In this document: positions 53,605 through 63,355 of the stretch, in pieces
How positions within the stretch are numbered: the stretch's first letter is position 1
Layout of the letters: each line of letters starts with the position of its first letter
Source of the DNA: Lachnospiraceae bacterium GAM79
Lineage (GTDB): Bacteria > Bacillota > Clostridia > Lachnospirales > Lachnospiraceae
Length of the DNA: 64,000 bases
NCBI GenBank assembly: GCA_020735665.1
Contig: CP085928.1
Coordinates: forward strand, 2,402,501 to 2,466,500
Direction of reading: 5' to 3'
Notes under the pieces: model-generated
The model's input: the letters and a program-made list of their open reading frames with translations, nothing else
Databases searched by the model: none
What the model was told of the DNA's origin: nothing
Position numbers and translations under genes: made by a program

Positions 53605-55938
53605 CTATCCCACTGTTCTCTCTATATCAATAATACTGTCAACATTTCGAATCTTTGCAATGATCGCGTTCAACTGATCGACCGATTTGATCGAGAAGCT
53701 GATCGTGATTGTCGCCTTACCCTGCTTACTTGTCCGGCTGTTGATACTGTTAACACTGATATTAGCCTCACTTAAGATCTTCGTGATATCAAAAAGGATT
53801 CCGCTTCTGTCATCTGCATAGATATTGATCTCTGTCAGGTAAGTATTATCTGCAACCGCATCCTGCTGCCATTCTGCATCAATGATCCTGTTTCTGTCTT
53901 CCTCACTCATGCAGAGCACATTTACACAATCTGTACGATGGATCGAGATACCTCGTCCTCTGGTGATAAATCCGATGATCTCATCACCCGGTACCGGCGA
54001 ACAACACTTGGAGAAACGAACTGCTACATCATCTGCACCCTTTACGATGATTCCTCCCTGTCCGTGGGACGAATGAGGTGTCCGCTTTAATGCATATGCT
54101 TCCAGAATCTCCTTATCATCCGGCTGTTCTGTATGATCCTTGTTATATTCTTCGATCAGTTTATTGACAACCTGACCTTCTTTGATTCCACCATGACCGA
54201 CTGCCGCCATCGTAGCTTCCCAATCGGCAAAATTATATTTCTTATAAACACGTTCCTGATATTCCGGCTTGGAATACAGGGAATAATCAAGCCCCTTTGA
54301 TTTACAATATGCAAGGATCAATTCCTTACCGCGGCTGATATTCTCATCCTTAAACTGATGCTTGAACCACTGATTGATCTTCGTCTTTGCCTGTGCACTC
54401 TTTACGATATTCAACCAGTCTCTTGACGGTCCTGCCGAATTCTGGGATGTTATGATCTCTACCCGGTCACCATTATTTAACTTGGTATCGATCGGAACCT
54501 GCCGTCCGTTAATCCGCGCACCCACCATCTTATTACCGACTGCCGTATGAATAGCATAAGCAAAATCAATCGGCGTAGATCCGCTTGGCAGATTCTTGAC
54601 ATCACCTGCAGGCGTAAAGCAGTATACCTGTTCCGCGAACAGATCCAGGTCTGTCTTAACGAAATTCATGAACTCCTTATTATCCGAAGTGTCTCTCTGC
54701 CACTCCAGGATCTGACGAAGCCATGACAACTTTTCCTCTTCCTTCTGCATAACCGTACCGGTTATGTTCTCTTTATATTTCCAATGTGCAGCAATACCAT
54801 ATTCAGCCGTCCGGTGCATCTCAAATGTACGGATCTGTATCTCGAATGGTTGTCCTTCCGGTCCGATCAACGTCGTATGAAGGGATTGATACATATTTGA
54901 CTTTGGCATTGCGATATAATCTTTAAAACGTCCCGGAATCGGCTTATACATCTCATGGATGATTCCAAGTGCTGAATAGCAGTCCCGGACGGTCTCTACC
55001 TTAATTCGAACTGCGAAGATATCATAGATCTGATCCAGCGTCTTGTTCTGGTTCTTCATCTTCTTATATATACTGAACAGATGCTTTACACGACCGTCTA
55101 TCTCCGCATCCAGATGCGCATTATCGATATGCTTCTTTACATCTGCAACGATACGTTTGATATAGGCTTCCCGTTCATGCATTCTCGCATCGATCTGTGC
55201 TGTCAGATCCTTATATACCTCCGGCATCAGATACTTCATAGACAGGTCATCCAGTTCTACCTTGATCTTGCTGATACCAAGACGATGTGCGATCGGTGCA
55301 TAGATATCCATTGTTTCACGTGCTTTTTCCACCTGTTTTGCAGGTGACTGATACTGTAACGTTCTTAAGTTATGCAGTCTGTCTGCCAGCTTGATCAGGA
55401 TAACGCGGATATCCTTTGCCATAGATAAGAACATCTTTCTCAGATTCTCTGCCTGTACCTCGATCTTATCCGTTGTCATCTTTAACTGGGTCAGTTTGGT
55501 AACACCTTCCACCAGAAACGCTACTTCTTCTGAGAACTCTGCCGCGATCTCCTCCGAGGTCATAACCGTATCTTCTACTACATCGTGAAGGATTCCTGCA
55601 ACGATCGTTTCCTTATCCAGCTCCAGTTCTGCAAGAATAATAGCAACACAGAGTGGATGCATGATATATGGCTCCCCGGACTTCCGAAGCTGTCCTTCAT
55701 GCGCCTTGGATGCCACCTTATATGCCTTCTCAATCATCGAAATATCTGTGGATGGATGATAGGTCAGAATCTTCTTGATCAGTTCCTTATACAGATCCTC
55801 CGGCGGAGTAAAATCCGCAGGTGTAGACAAGTCGATATCTCTTTTTTCCCTCACCGGTTTATTCTCCATTGCACTCGCCTTTGCCGCAAGCTCTTTTAAT
55901 TCATCCATGCTTTCTGCTTTATCTTTTACGTTTTCCAT
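53605..55938 (-). CDS. Bifunctional (p)ppGpp synthetase/hydrolase
   Basis: The 777-residue RelA/SpoT homologue has four domains. The hydrolase domain comes first (about 60-200), with HxxxHD-type ligands including HDVVEDT. The synthetase domain (about 240-370) shows RFKDYIAMPKSNMYQSLHTT, and its RFKD motif marks enzymes with both activities. A TGS domain (about 410-470) and a C-terminal ACT domain (about 700-775) follow. The ATG at 55938 has GTGGTGAAG upstream; a TTG seven codons earlier is less likely. It links the stringent response with the tRNA synthetase genes downstream. Confidence 0.96.
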   Translation of the reverse strand: MENVKDKAESMDELKELAAKASAMENKPVREKRDIDLSTPADFTPPEDLYKELIKKILTYHPSTDISMIEKAYKVASKAHEGQLRKSGEPYIMHPLCVAIILAELELDKETIVAGILHDVVEDTVMTSEEIAAEFSEEVAFLVEGVTKLTQLKMTTDKIEVQAENLRKMFLSMAKDIRVILIKLADRLHNLRTLQYQSPAKQVEKARETMDIYAPIAHRLGISKIKVELDDLSMKYLMPEVYKDLTAQIDARMHEREAYIKRIVADVKKHIDNAHLDAEIDGRVKHLFSIYKKMKNQNKTLDQIYDIFAVRIKVETVRDCYSALGIIHEMYKPIPGRFKDYIAMPKSNMYQSLHTTLIGPEGQPFEIQIRTFEMHRTAEYGIAAHWKYKENITGTVMQKEEEKLSWLRQILEWQRDTSDNKEFMNFVKTDLDLFAEQVYCFTPAGDVKNLPSGSTPIDFAYAIHTAVGNKMVGARINGRQVPIDTKLNNGDRVEIITSQNSAGPSRDWLNIVKSAQAKTKINQWFKHQFKDENISRGKELILAYCKSKGLDYSLYSKPEYQERVYKKYNFADWEATMAAVGHGGIKEGQVVNKLIEEYNKDHTEQPDDKEILEAYALKRTPHSSHGQGGIIVKGADDVAVRFSKCCSPVPGDEIIGFITRGRGISIHRTDCVNVLCMSEEDRNRIIDAEWQQDAVADNTYLTEINIYADDRSGILFDITKILSEANISVNSINSRTSKQGKATITISFSIKSVDQLNAIIAKIRNVDSIIDIERTVG

Positions 55939-56006
55939 GATCTTCACCACTTTTCCCAATTCGAATTTTTCTATTCCAATTTCATCTGTGAATCAGATGA
56001 TCATTT

Positions 56007-56531
56007 TTATTTGCCATCATAGCAGATGACAGAAGCCACATCATACTTGGCAAGCTTCTCTCTGCCCTTCAAGCCTGCAAGTTCGATCAAGAATATGATC
56101 TTTACCACTTCGCCGCCCAGTTCTTCTACCAGTCTTGCAGCCGCCTCCATGGTTCCGCCGGTTGCGATCAGATCATCTACAAGGACAACCTTCTGTCCCG
56201 GCTTGATCGCATCCTTATGCATCTCTATCGTAGCACTTCCGTATTCCAGATCATAGGATGCCTCAATCGTCTCTCTAGGCAACTTGCCCTTTTTTCTTAC
56301 CAGTGCAAATCCCTTTCCATTCTTATATGCAAGAGGTGTTCCAAAGATAAATCCCCTGGACTCCGCCCCGGCTATTACATCATAATCTACGCCCTCAAGC
56401 AGACCATCTAATGAATCTATCGCCAGCTTCAATCCATCCGGATCTCCGATCACACTGGTAATATCTCTGAAAATAATTCCCGGCTCCGGGAAATCCGGTA
56501 TACTTGTAACATATTCTTCTATCTTTTTCAT
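56007..56531 (-). CDS. apt: Adenine phosphoribosyltransferase
   Basis: The 174-residue protein has the family start SIPDFPEPGIIFRDITSV, the flexible loop VRKKGKLPRETI and the PRPP-binding motif VVLVDDLIATGGT (about 116-128). It makes AMP from adenine and PRPP. TAGGAGGAAG precedes the ATG. The apt-relA/spoT neighbourhood is conserved across Firmicutes. Length is typical. Confidence 0.97.
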   Translation of the reverse strand: MKKIEEYVTSIPDFPEPGIIFRDITSVIGDPDGLKLAIDSLDGLLEGVDYDVIAGAESRGFIFGTPLAYKNGKGFALVRKKGKLPRETIEASYDLEYGSATIEMHKDAIKPGQKVVLVDDLIATGGTMEAAARLVEELGGEVVKIIFLIELAGLKGREKLAKYDVASVICYDGK

Positions 56532-56622
56532 AATCTTCCTCCTACATATATATGTATATTCTACATTTATTTACATTTTCCTTTTCCGCCATCCACATAA
56601 TATCAAAAGGCCGGTTAAATCT

Positions 56623-58500
56623 TTAACCCTCATGCTTTCGATATTCGAGCAAACGAATCTGCAGCGTTCTTCTTCCCGCAAATTCATTGATATCCGGATA
56701 ATAGGCAATATCTAATACAACATGACCGGGCATTCCTTTTAGTATTTTATCACATTCATTTGCTCCAAACCACTGTTTTATGTTAGAAATAAACACTTCC
56801 GGGGCAAAACTTATGCCCTCGATCGTGCCACCGTTTTCCATCAGGAACGTAACCCGTAGAACATTCTGTCTTTTCCCCATGATCCTCGCACTTTTTACAT
56901 ACACACCACTCTGGGCAAATACCGGTTTTTCATTTCCTTTTCCAAATGGTTCCAGAAGCTCCAGTTCTTCCGTCAGTGATATACTTACATAATCAAGCGG
57001 CATAGGTACATCGATCCGAAGCTTCGGGGTAAGCAGTTTTTCATCTAATGTACAATTCGTATTCATCTTTTCACGAAGTCTGGCAAGATTCCGCTTCTCC
57101 ATGGAAAAGCCCGCTGCCATCTCATGTCCGCCGAACTTCGTGAAATAATCACTGCATTTATTGATCTCATCATACATATTATAGCCTTCGATCGAACGAC
57201 CCGATCCCTTAATGATTCCTTCTTCCTCACCATCCGTAAATAACAGCACCGGCCGATAATACCGTTCCTTGATCCTGCCTGCGATAATCCCGACCAGACT
57301 TTCATGAAGCTTCGGAATATACATAACAAGCACTTTATCAGATAATGCCGCAACCCCCGTCTCCGGGACTGCGCCCATCAGAAGGCGATCCGATTTCTCA
57401 AGCAGCTCGATCGCGGTCTTCGTTCCCTGCTCTGTCATATCTTTTCTGGCATTATTGATATTCAATAACTCAATCGCCCGTTCATTTGCCTTATAGCTGT
57501 CGGTTTCGAGCAGGAACTCCAAACTGGTTTTTGCATCCCCGAGTCTGCCCGCCGCATTGATACACGGTCCAATGATAAATCCCAGATCAAATGCTGACAG
57601 CTTCTTTCCATCTCTGCCACTGTTTGTGATCAATGCCTTTAAACCATAATTGCTGCTATCGGACAACCGGCGCAGCGCTTCTCTGACAATGATGCGGTTC
57701 TCATCTACCAGATTCATAACATCACAGACAGTTGCAATTCCAAGTATCTCAATAAATGCCTCACATTCCGTCTCCGGTATCCCGCACATCCGGTACAGAA
57801 GCTGGATAAATTTATATGCCACCCCAGCGCCGCACAACTCCTTGCACGGATATTCACACCCCGGCTGCTTGTGATCGATCACCGCATCCGCTTCCGGTAC
57901 TTTATAGATCCGGATATTCTTTTCATCTGTATCATATGGAATATCATGATGATCCGTAACGATCACCCGCATACCATATTCTTTCGCTTTTCTCACCGCA
58001 TCAAATGCCGCAATCCCATTGTCACAGGTAATGATCGTACTAATCTGATCGGCTGCCGCCGCATCTACCATACGGATATTGATTCCATATCCATCGTAGA
58101 TCCGGTGTGGGATATCATAATCTATCTTATCTCCTGCGGATATACCATTTTCATGCTCCCACACACGCTGCAAGCCTTTATATAAGATATAATTTGAACT
58201 CACACCATCCACATCATAATCAGAAATGATCCGTATCCTTTTTTTGTTCCGAATCTCCTCAAGCATAAGGTTACAACCCTTTTCCATATTTTTCATCAAC
58301 CCGGGATCATGCAGGCGATCAAGACTTCCATTCAGATAGGTATCGATATCCTCATCCGTTATCACATCCCGGTTTCGGATCACCCTGACTGTTACCGGAT
58401 CGATATGAAAACGTTCCCCGATTCCGAAAAAATCGGCTCGTTTTCCATATACAGTCCATTCCATATCATATTTTATCGGTGGTTTTATCTCTGTTGCCAT
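56623..58500 (-). CDS. recJ: Single-stranded-DNA-specific exonuclease RecJ
   Basis: The 625-residue protein has DHH phosphoesterase motifs: ISDYDVDGVSSNYIL, ITCDNGIAAFDAV, MRVIVTDHHDIPYD and VIDHKQPGC. The DHHA1 domain includes KGSGRSIEGYNMYD, with FTKFGGHEMAAGFS, and an OB-like C-terminal domain (about 470-620). It degrades single-stranded DNA 5' to 3' in recombination and repair. CAGGAGA precedes the ATG. It is the first gene of the minus-strand block running to aspS, with 91 bp to apt. Confidence 0.94.
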   Translation of the reverse strand: MATEIKPPIKYDMEWTVYGKRADFFGIGERFHIDPVTVRVIRNRDVITDEDIDTYLNGSLDRLHDPGLMKNMEKGCNLMLEEIRNKKRIRIISDYDVDGVSSNYILYKGLQRVWEHENGISAGDKIDYDIPHRIYDGYGINIRMVDAAAADQISTIITCDNGIAAFDAVRKAKEYGMRVIVTDHHDIPYDTDEKNIRIYKVPEADAVIDHKQPGCEYPCKELCGAGVAYKFIQLLYRMCGIPETECEAFIEILGIATVCDVMNLVDENRIIVREALRRLSDSSNYGLKALITNSGRDGKKLSAFDLGFIIGPCINAAGRLGDAKTSLEFLLETDSYKANERAIELLNINNARKDMTEQGTKTAIELLEKSDRLLMGAVPETGVAALSDKVLVMYIPKLHESLVGIIAGRIKERYYRPVLLFTDGEEEGIIKGSGRSIEGYNMYDEINKCSDYFTKFGGHEMAAGFSMEKRNLARLREKMNTNCTLDEKLLTPKLRIDVPMPLDYVSISLTEELELLEPFGKGNEKPVFAQSGVYVKSARIMGKRQNVLRVTFLMENGGTIEGISFAPEVFISNIKQWFGANECDKILKGMPGHVVLDIAYYPDINEFAGRRTLQIRLLEYRKHEG

Positions 58501-58712
58501 ATCTGTCTTCTCCTGTCCGTCTCACTTGTATTTTCCCTTATAAAAGCAAAGGAATTATACACCAGCCCTAAAAAACGCGTCAACACCTTTGCAGTTTTGT
58601 TTATTCGTGTATATACGCATTTTATGCACCTCTCAGGTTATGTGCCAATACACCTTACAGGTTGTTTATTTGATTTTTTATTCTAAATATAATGTATAGT
58701 GGAGGTAGTTTT

Positions 58713-59060
58713 ATGGAAAATTTATATGCCAAAATCGGACAACGTATTGTGCAGATACGACACGCAAATAATCTAACTCAATACCAGCTCGCTGAAATGC
58801 TTGATATTTCTGTAAAGCACTGTAGCGCAATCGAACGAGGCAAATCCAGTCTCTCATTAGAGAAAATGATCGATCTCTGTGATATCTTTAATATCGATCT
58901 GGATTACTTGATCCGCGGTGTGCAGAAAACTGACGATATACCATCTTATATCCCACACACCGTAGTGGAGATCATGACATCTGATGACGAGGAAAAGAAA
59001 CAACATTTCCGGGACTATATAGAGATTTTTAATGCTATTTCAAATTCTCAATCACAATAA
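58713..59060 (+). CDS. Small XRE-family transcriptional regulator
   Basis: The 115-residue protein has an N-terminal Cro/C1 HTH (about 5-62: IVQIRHANNLTQYQLAEMLD, then SVKHCSAIERGKSSLSLEK) and a short acidic helical tail of about 45 residues. The ATG at 58713 follows GGAGGTAG. It has no partner gene on the same strand and is divergent from recJ. Targets are unknown; such proteins control small accessory loci or sporulation/competence genes in related genera. Confidence 0.85.
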   Translation: MENLYAKIGQRIVQIRHANNLTQYQLAEMLDISVKHCSAIERGKSSLSLEKMIDLCDIFNIDLDYLIRGVQKTDDIPSYIPHTVVEIMTSDDEEKKQHFRDYIEIFNAISNSQSQ

Positions 59061-59091
59061 CCGACAATCTTCACATCCGGGTATTTATATT

Positions 59092-59162
59092 AAAAAAGAA
59101 GCAGTTGAAATCTAATATATCCGAATCCTTCGGTACATACCAGCCTCCAACTGCTTCTTTTT
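59092..59162. terminator. Bidirectional terminator between convergent genes
   Basis: AAAAAAGAAGCAGTTG (59092-59107) pairs with CAACTGCTTCTTTTT (59148-59162) around a 40-base loop. Both flanks carry A or T runs, so it can end the XRE gene and the DUF4358 gene. Confidence 0.8.
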
Positions 59163-59166
59163 ATAA

Positions 59167-59658
59167 TTATTTGAAATATTTGTCGATGATCTCATTTGCC
59201 TTATCCGTATCATCTGTAACACAGTAAACAACATAATTGCCATCTTCCTTGATAATCGCTTTATCCAGACGACTCGTCTCTGACGGCTTATAGTCTGCAT
59301 AGGATGTTGTCTGCTTTGCCTTTCTGTCTTCGCATGCTGACTTTACGGCATCCGCAGAGCTCTGATCTGCTGCTTCAAATACTGCAATCTCCTCTGCAGT
59401 TGCACCTGTTGATACAACAACTACACTGTTCTTTACCTTATCCGCATCAATCCCATAATAAGTAAGCGCCACATTTGTATCTAACTCGGACAAAGAATCT
59501 TCAAACGTCAATCCGTTCTTTAATTCATTTGCCATATCTGTCACGTTTATATTCAGCGCTTCCTTCGAATCACCGTTTCCACCTACCGTTGTGCCACATC
59601 CTGCAAGCATACCTGCAATACCAAGGATTGCACACATCTTTAAAATCTTATTCTTCAT
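59167..59658 (-). CDS. DUF4358 domain lipoprotein
   Basis: The 163-residue protein has a lipoprotein signal with lipobox LAGC at Cys21, then a DUF4358 domain (about 45-160): LTYYGIDADKVKNSVVVVST, EEIAVFEAADQSSADAV and a tail GNYVVYCVTDDTDKANEIID. The family is common in Lachnospiraceae and its function is unknown. In related genomes it often sits beside an SGNH hydrolase as here (59725), so a joint role at the cell envelope is plausible but inferred. Confidence 0.88.
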   Translation of the reverse strand: MKNKILKMCAILGIAGMLAGCGTTVGGNGDSKEALNINVTDMANELKNGLTFEDSLSELDTNVALTYYGIDADKVKNSVVVVSTGATAEEIAVFEAADQSSADAVKSACEDRKAKQTTSYADYKPSETSRLDKAIIKEDGNYVVYCVTDDTDKANEIIDKYFK

Positions 59659-59724
59659 CTACTCAATAACACTCCTTGTCTGTTCTTCTGTTTTTTCTAT
59701 ATCACAATATCATCCATTCCGGAT

Positions 59725-60729
59725 CTACTGTCTTACATATACATTCTGTCTGATGTATTCCAGCCATTTCTTACAATATTCCTGATTACAATGTCTCCCA
59801 TCCGTACTTGCATCTGCCGGAAGAACACCGTCTACCGTAACACTGCTTGCTACATCCAGATATATGATATCTCCATAGTCCTTACACATTCTCTTTAACA
59901 GCTTATTAAATTTCTTGACATTTTTATTATTATAGATCTCATCCTCATCCGATAGCTTCTTTGAAACCGGAAGGATATTTTCTACATAAATCGTTGCATC
60001 CGGTTGGATCTCTCTGACTGAATCAATAAATGTCTTATAGTCCTCAATAAAAATATCATCATAAACCCATCCCAACTCATTAAGTCCGAAGGATATATAG
60101 ATATTATCATACTGCTTAAGCTTTAAAGCTTCTAATGTCGTTATCATTCCCTTATCTGTCGAAACGATCGAATCCGTCATAACTTTTTCGATATTCAGGC
60201 CCTTCGAACAGAATGCATCCAGATTACTCATCCCCGTATATAAACTCAAGCCTTCTGTCCTGGAATCTCCAATGATAACTGCTGTATCAAAATAAGCATC
60301 ATCCGTCGCATTTGCCGGTTTGAAAAGCTTTTTATCATACCAGTCATCTCCCTTTGATGAGAGATCCGGATCTTTATCATTTATATATTTTAAAGTTGCT
60401 CCGCCTTCTGCTTCCGAAGTAGATGCTTCCTCACCGGTCGTTACTGTTTCCGTTGTCGGTTCTTCTGTTGTCGGCGCCTCCGTCGTTACTCCTGTTGTAG
60501 CTTCTTCCGTATCCTCTGTTGTCGGTTTCTCCTCCGTTCGATCTGCATCGGACTTTGTTGCAACATTTTCCGTATTCACATCCCTGCCGAAATCTATAAT
60601 TTCCTGTCTATATTTTGTAGCAAATATCGCAATGGAGCTCGCCAGAAAAATTACCGCGATCGCAATAATTTTACATCTGTCGACCTGTGCGTTATGCTGC
60701 TTTGCGTTATATCGTTTATCATTGTCCAT
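59725..60729 (-). CDS. Membrane-anchored SGNH/GDSL hydrolase family protein
   Basis: The 334-residue protein has one N-terminal membrane helix (about 20-38) and a Thr/Glu-rich extracellular linker (about 60-108). The SGNH hydrolase domain follows: block I AVIIGDSRTEG with Ser156, the Asn/Gly blocks in ISFGLNELGW, and the Asp310-x2-His313 pair in TDGRHCN. Such enzymes deacetylate or transfer acyl groups on sugars and cell-wall polymers. The Thr/Glu linker places the catalytic part outside the membrane. AAGAGGAAG precedes the ATG. Substrate unknown. Confidence 0.88.
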   Translation of the reverse strand: MDNDKRYNAKQHNAQVDRCKIIAIAVIFLASSIAIFATKYRQEIIDFGRDVNTENVATKSDADRTEEKPTTEDTEEATTGVTTEAPTTEEPTTETVTTGEEASTSEAEGGATLKYINDKDPDLSSKGDDWYDKKLFKPANATDDAYFDTAVIIGDSRTEGLSLYTGMSNLDAFCSKGLNIEKVMTDSIVSTDKGMITTLEALKLKQYDNIYISFGLNELGWVYDDIFIEDYKTFIDSVREIQPDATIYVENILPVSKKLSDEDEIYNNKNVKKFNKLLKRMCKDYGDIIYLDVASSVTVDGVLPADASTDGRHCNQEYCKKWLEYIRQNVYVRQ

Positions 60730-61073
60730 TATCTGTGCTTCCTCTTTTGATCTTACATTCTAATAAAAGGAAAGGGTTATTACCCCGATTTAATCAGTGT
60801 TCACATTATAACATACCACTTTACATAAGTGTACAGATTTTGAAATTTCTACATAATTCGCAGTTTTAGTCGTTTTTCGACTTTTCCCATTGTTGAAATT
60901 AACAAATCTTGTTTCATTTTTATGGACACTTTTTAACTTAAGTGTTACTATTCTATTAGATTTTTGAGATGAGTCTGTTTTCACACTCACACATACATAT
61001 TATTATCTTGCAGACTTTTTCCATTTTATGTATCTTATATTCAAATATTTATCACTTTATATGGGAGGCAACT
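60730..61073. other. Divergent intergenic region without a recognised element
   Basis: This 344-bp A+T-rich stretch separates two divergent genes. A small inverted repeat, ACACTT/AAGTGT, lies near 60926-60945. No convincing promoter pair, riboswitch or repeat-family copy was found; promoters for both flanking genes must lie here. Confidence 0.5.
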
Positions 61074-62075
61074 ATGAGCTTTAGCGCAAAAAACTATGAT
61101 TTTAAAGGCGAAACCTGTATTGAGCTTATCGCAGGAGATTTTCGTGCGTTGATCGCACCTTTTAACGGAAGTAATGTAATGAAGCTGGAAAACACAGCTC
61201 TTGATATTGATATTTTAAGAAATGATCTGTCACTTTCTCCGGCAGAATTAAAAGCTGCTGCCGAAGTATATGGCATGCCTACCTTATATCTTCCAAACAG
61301 ATTATCTCATGGAAATCTGAAAACCTCAGATGCCATGTATCATTTTCCTTGTAACGATCCACTCGGAAACCATCTTCACGGTTTTCTTCACAAACGCTGC
61401 CATACAATTGATGACATGTATGTAGAAGGTGAAAGTGCTGTTGCAAAGACATCTTATGTATATGATGAAAATGATGAATTTTTCGAGACTTTCCCTGTCA
61501 GCTTCAAGGCTGAATTTGTCTTTACACTGACATCAGACGGACTGGATTATTCCTTTACACTGACCAACCTTTCCAAGGTGCAGATGCCTTATGGTGTATG
61601 TAACCACATTGCATTCAAAGCACCATTTACAAATGGCGGAAGCGGCGCAAATGTTCGTTTACAAGTTCCAATCGGTGACAAATGGGAACTCAGCGACACC
61701 TGCATCCCGACCGAGAAAACACTGCCGCTTACCAGATATGATATGATGTACAAAGAGGGTGACATGGTTCCTGTTCTTCAGGATATCGACAACGACCTCT
61801 ATACCGCGGAGATGAATGAATTAGACGGCAAACCATTCTATGGCGTCATCGTTACAGATAAAGTTACAGGTGTCCGTGTCTGCTACGAAGTATGTGATAT
61901 TATGAAATACTGGATCATGTGGAATGATCACGGCATGAAAGAATTCTTCTGTCCGGAACCTATGAGCTGGAACATTGATGCTCCGAATCTCTCCGGCGAC
62001 CCTGCCGTAACCGGCTACACCGAACTGGCTCCTGGCGAATCCAAAACCGTAACCGAGCGAATCTTTGTCCGGTAG
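61074..62075 (+). CDS. Aldose 1-epimerase-like protein
   Basis: The 333-residue protein has the galactose-mutarotase fold pattern: LPNRLSHGNLK near the start, NHLHGFLHKR with the conserved His, YVYDENDEFFETFP, NHIAFKAPF with the second His, and a C-terminal FCPEPMS. Such enzymes interconvert alpha and beta sugar anomers. The ATG at 61074 follows GGGAGG; a longer in-frame reading would add 35 hydrophobic residues without a ribosome site. The neighbouring cellobiose phosphorylase suggests sugar use, but the sugar is not known. Confidence 0.82.
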   Translation: MSFSAKNYDFKGETCIELIAGDFRALIAPFNGSNVMKLENTALDIDILRNDLSLSPAELKAAAEVYGMPTLYLPNRLSHGNLKTSDAMYHFPCNDPLGNHLHGFLHKRCHTIDDMYVEGESAVAKTSYVYDENDEFFETFPVSFKAEFVFTLTSDGLDYSFTLTNLSKVQMPYGVCNHIAFKAPFTNGGSGANVRLQVPIGDKWELSDTCIPTEKTLPLTRYDMMYKEGDMVPVLQDIDNDLYTAEMNELDGKPFYGVIVTDKVTGVRVCYEVCDIMKYWIMWNDHGMKEFFCPEPMSWNIDAPNLSGDPAVTGYTELAPGESKTVTERIFVR

Positions 62076-62123
62076 AAAATAGTTTATAATAAAGCATTAA
62101 CTTTATATCTATCATCATACACA

Positions 62124-62284
62124 GGTTTGACAGTAAAAAAAGACATACATATTCCTGTAGCAGACCTCTTTTCACGTCGGTACTTAATGAACCGCAAAAG
62201 CGGTGAATTTAGAACCGTTACGTGAAAATAGAACGAAAGTGTTCTGCGAAAGGAATGATATATGTCTCTTTTTATTGTCAGACC
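62124..62284. repeat. Fold-back repeat element, copy 5 (opposite orientation)
   Basis: GGTTTGACAGTAAAAAAAGAC through ATATTCCT, split at 62124-62156, pairs with AGGAATGATATATGTCTC and on to GTCAGACC at 62251-62284. On the minus strand the core reads TTTCGCAGAACACTTTCG, ACGTAACGGTTCTAA, a CCGCTTTTGCGG hairpin, TTAAGTACCGACGTG and GGTCTGCTACAGGAATA, matching the other copies. Confidence 0.8.
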
Positions 62285-62307
62285 GTCATGCAAACAGGGC
62301 CTTAGCT

Positions 62308-62358
62308 AAAAAACACGGCATATGTATTCTGTGTAAGGAATAGCATATGCCATGTTTT
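62308..62358. terminator. Terminator between the epimerase-like gene and the zinc-ribbon gene
   Basis: AAAACACGGCATATG (about 62310-62324) pairs with CATATGCCATGTTTT (62344-62358) around a 19-base loop, between convergent genes. A and T runs flank both sides. Confidence 0.75.
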
Positions 62359-62374
62359 CATATAAGGCTCGGTC

Positions 62375-63139
62375 TTATTCGTTCTCTACCGTTCCGCCGA
62401 TATACCATTTTCCGCCCTTCTTGTAACAGATCAGTGACATCTTGTCATCCTCTGTCTCTGTCTCTCCAAGGTAGTTTATTGTCATGGTATAATCAACATC
62501 ACAGATATAAGCACATCTTACTTTGCTTGCTACAGATGTATCACCATACAGACCTTCGCACATATTCTTGATAGTTGCTCTGTTTGCCTTCTCTGTTGAT
62601 GTGATCTTGTAATCAATAGAATACTCAACCCCCATAGAGGTCAGAAGCTCGAAGCTGCTGGATAATGTTGCTACATCATTATCCGCAACGCATTCTTTGT
62701 CAACAAGCGATACAATCTTTGCTGTATCTGCTTCTTCGATTCCGGTCATGAAATCATCAACCAGCTTTTTACTCTTCTTTGCTCCACCGATTGAACCGGA
62801 AAATAAGAATATTACTGCCGCTGCAATTACCACAAGTGCAATAATGATTCCAATAACTGCTCCTACGCCGGATTTCTTCTTTTTGGTTGGCTGCTGATAA
62901 TCTGTGCCATATGCATTTCCCGCATAACCGTTCTGCATAGGATCTCCCTGATACTGTGGTCCACCATACTGTGGATCCATCCCCATTCCCTGCTGTGGCT
63001 GTGCATCATATGTAACACCCTCCGGCTGCTGTGGCTGGTCATTCCCCGCAAGTTTAAAACCACCACTTGTACCTACTGCTGCCCCACAAACAGGACAAAC
63101 AGATTCATTTGTCTCTGCTCCGCAATTTGGACAATTCAT
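62375..63139 (-). CDS. Zinc-ribbon membrane protein
   Basis: The 254-residue protein has an N-terminal zinc ribbon (Cys3, Cys6, Cys15, Cys18) and a Gln/Gly/Tyr/Pro-rich linker (about 36-85). Next come a Lys cluster and a membrane helix (about 92-114). An extracellular domain with a DUF4878/DUF5105-like look (DFMTGIEEADTAKIVSLVD... and ICYKKGGKWYIGG) ends it. The zinc ribbon would face the cytosol. AGGAGGAGA precedes the ATG at 63139. Family members are common in gut Clostridia; function unknown. Confidence 0.82.
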   Translation of the reverse strand: MNCPNCGAETNESVCPVCGAAVGTSGGFKLAGNDQPQQPEGVTYDAQPQQGMGMDPQYGGPQYQGDPMQNGYAGNAYGTDYQQPTKKKKSGVGAVIGIIIALVVIAAAVIFLFSGSIGGAKKSKKLVDDFMTGIEEADTAKIVSLVDKECVADNDVATLSSSFELLTSMGVEYSIDYKITSTEKANRATIKNMCEGLYGDTSVASKVRCAYICDVDYTMTINYLGETETEDDKMSLICYKKGGKWYIGGTVENE

Positions 63140-63269
63140 AATCTCTCCTCCTAAAAGTAAAAAATAATAAATAGTATTTGTGAACTTTTTATGTCTGTTC
63201 ACATTTTGAGTGTATCAGATGATGATTCTTTTTACAATGATTATTTTTCCACTTTTATCCTGGGTTTTG

Positions 63270-63298
63270 TTGTCAAATATACTATTTTATTATATAAT
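63270..63298 (+). promoter_or_regulatory. Promoter upstream of the cellobiose phosphorylase gene
   Basis: TTGTCA (63270-63275) and TATAAT (63293-63298) are separated by 17 bp. RNA would begin near 63305, leaving a leader of about 125 nt. Confidence 0.7.
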
Positions 63299-63355
63299 AT
63301 GTCCATATGACTGTTTTTATAAAGGGCGTGCTATGTCCTTTGTAAGGGAGAGATC

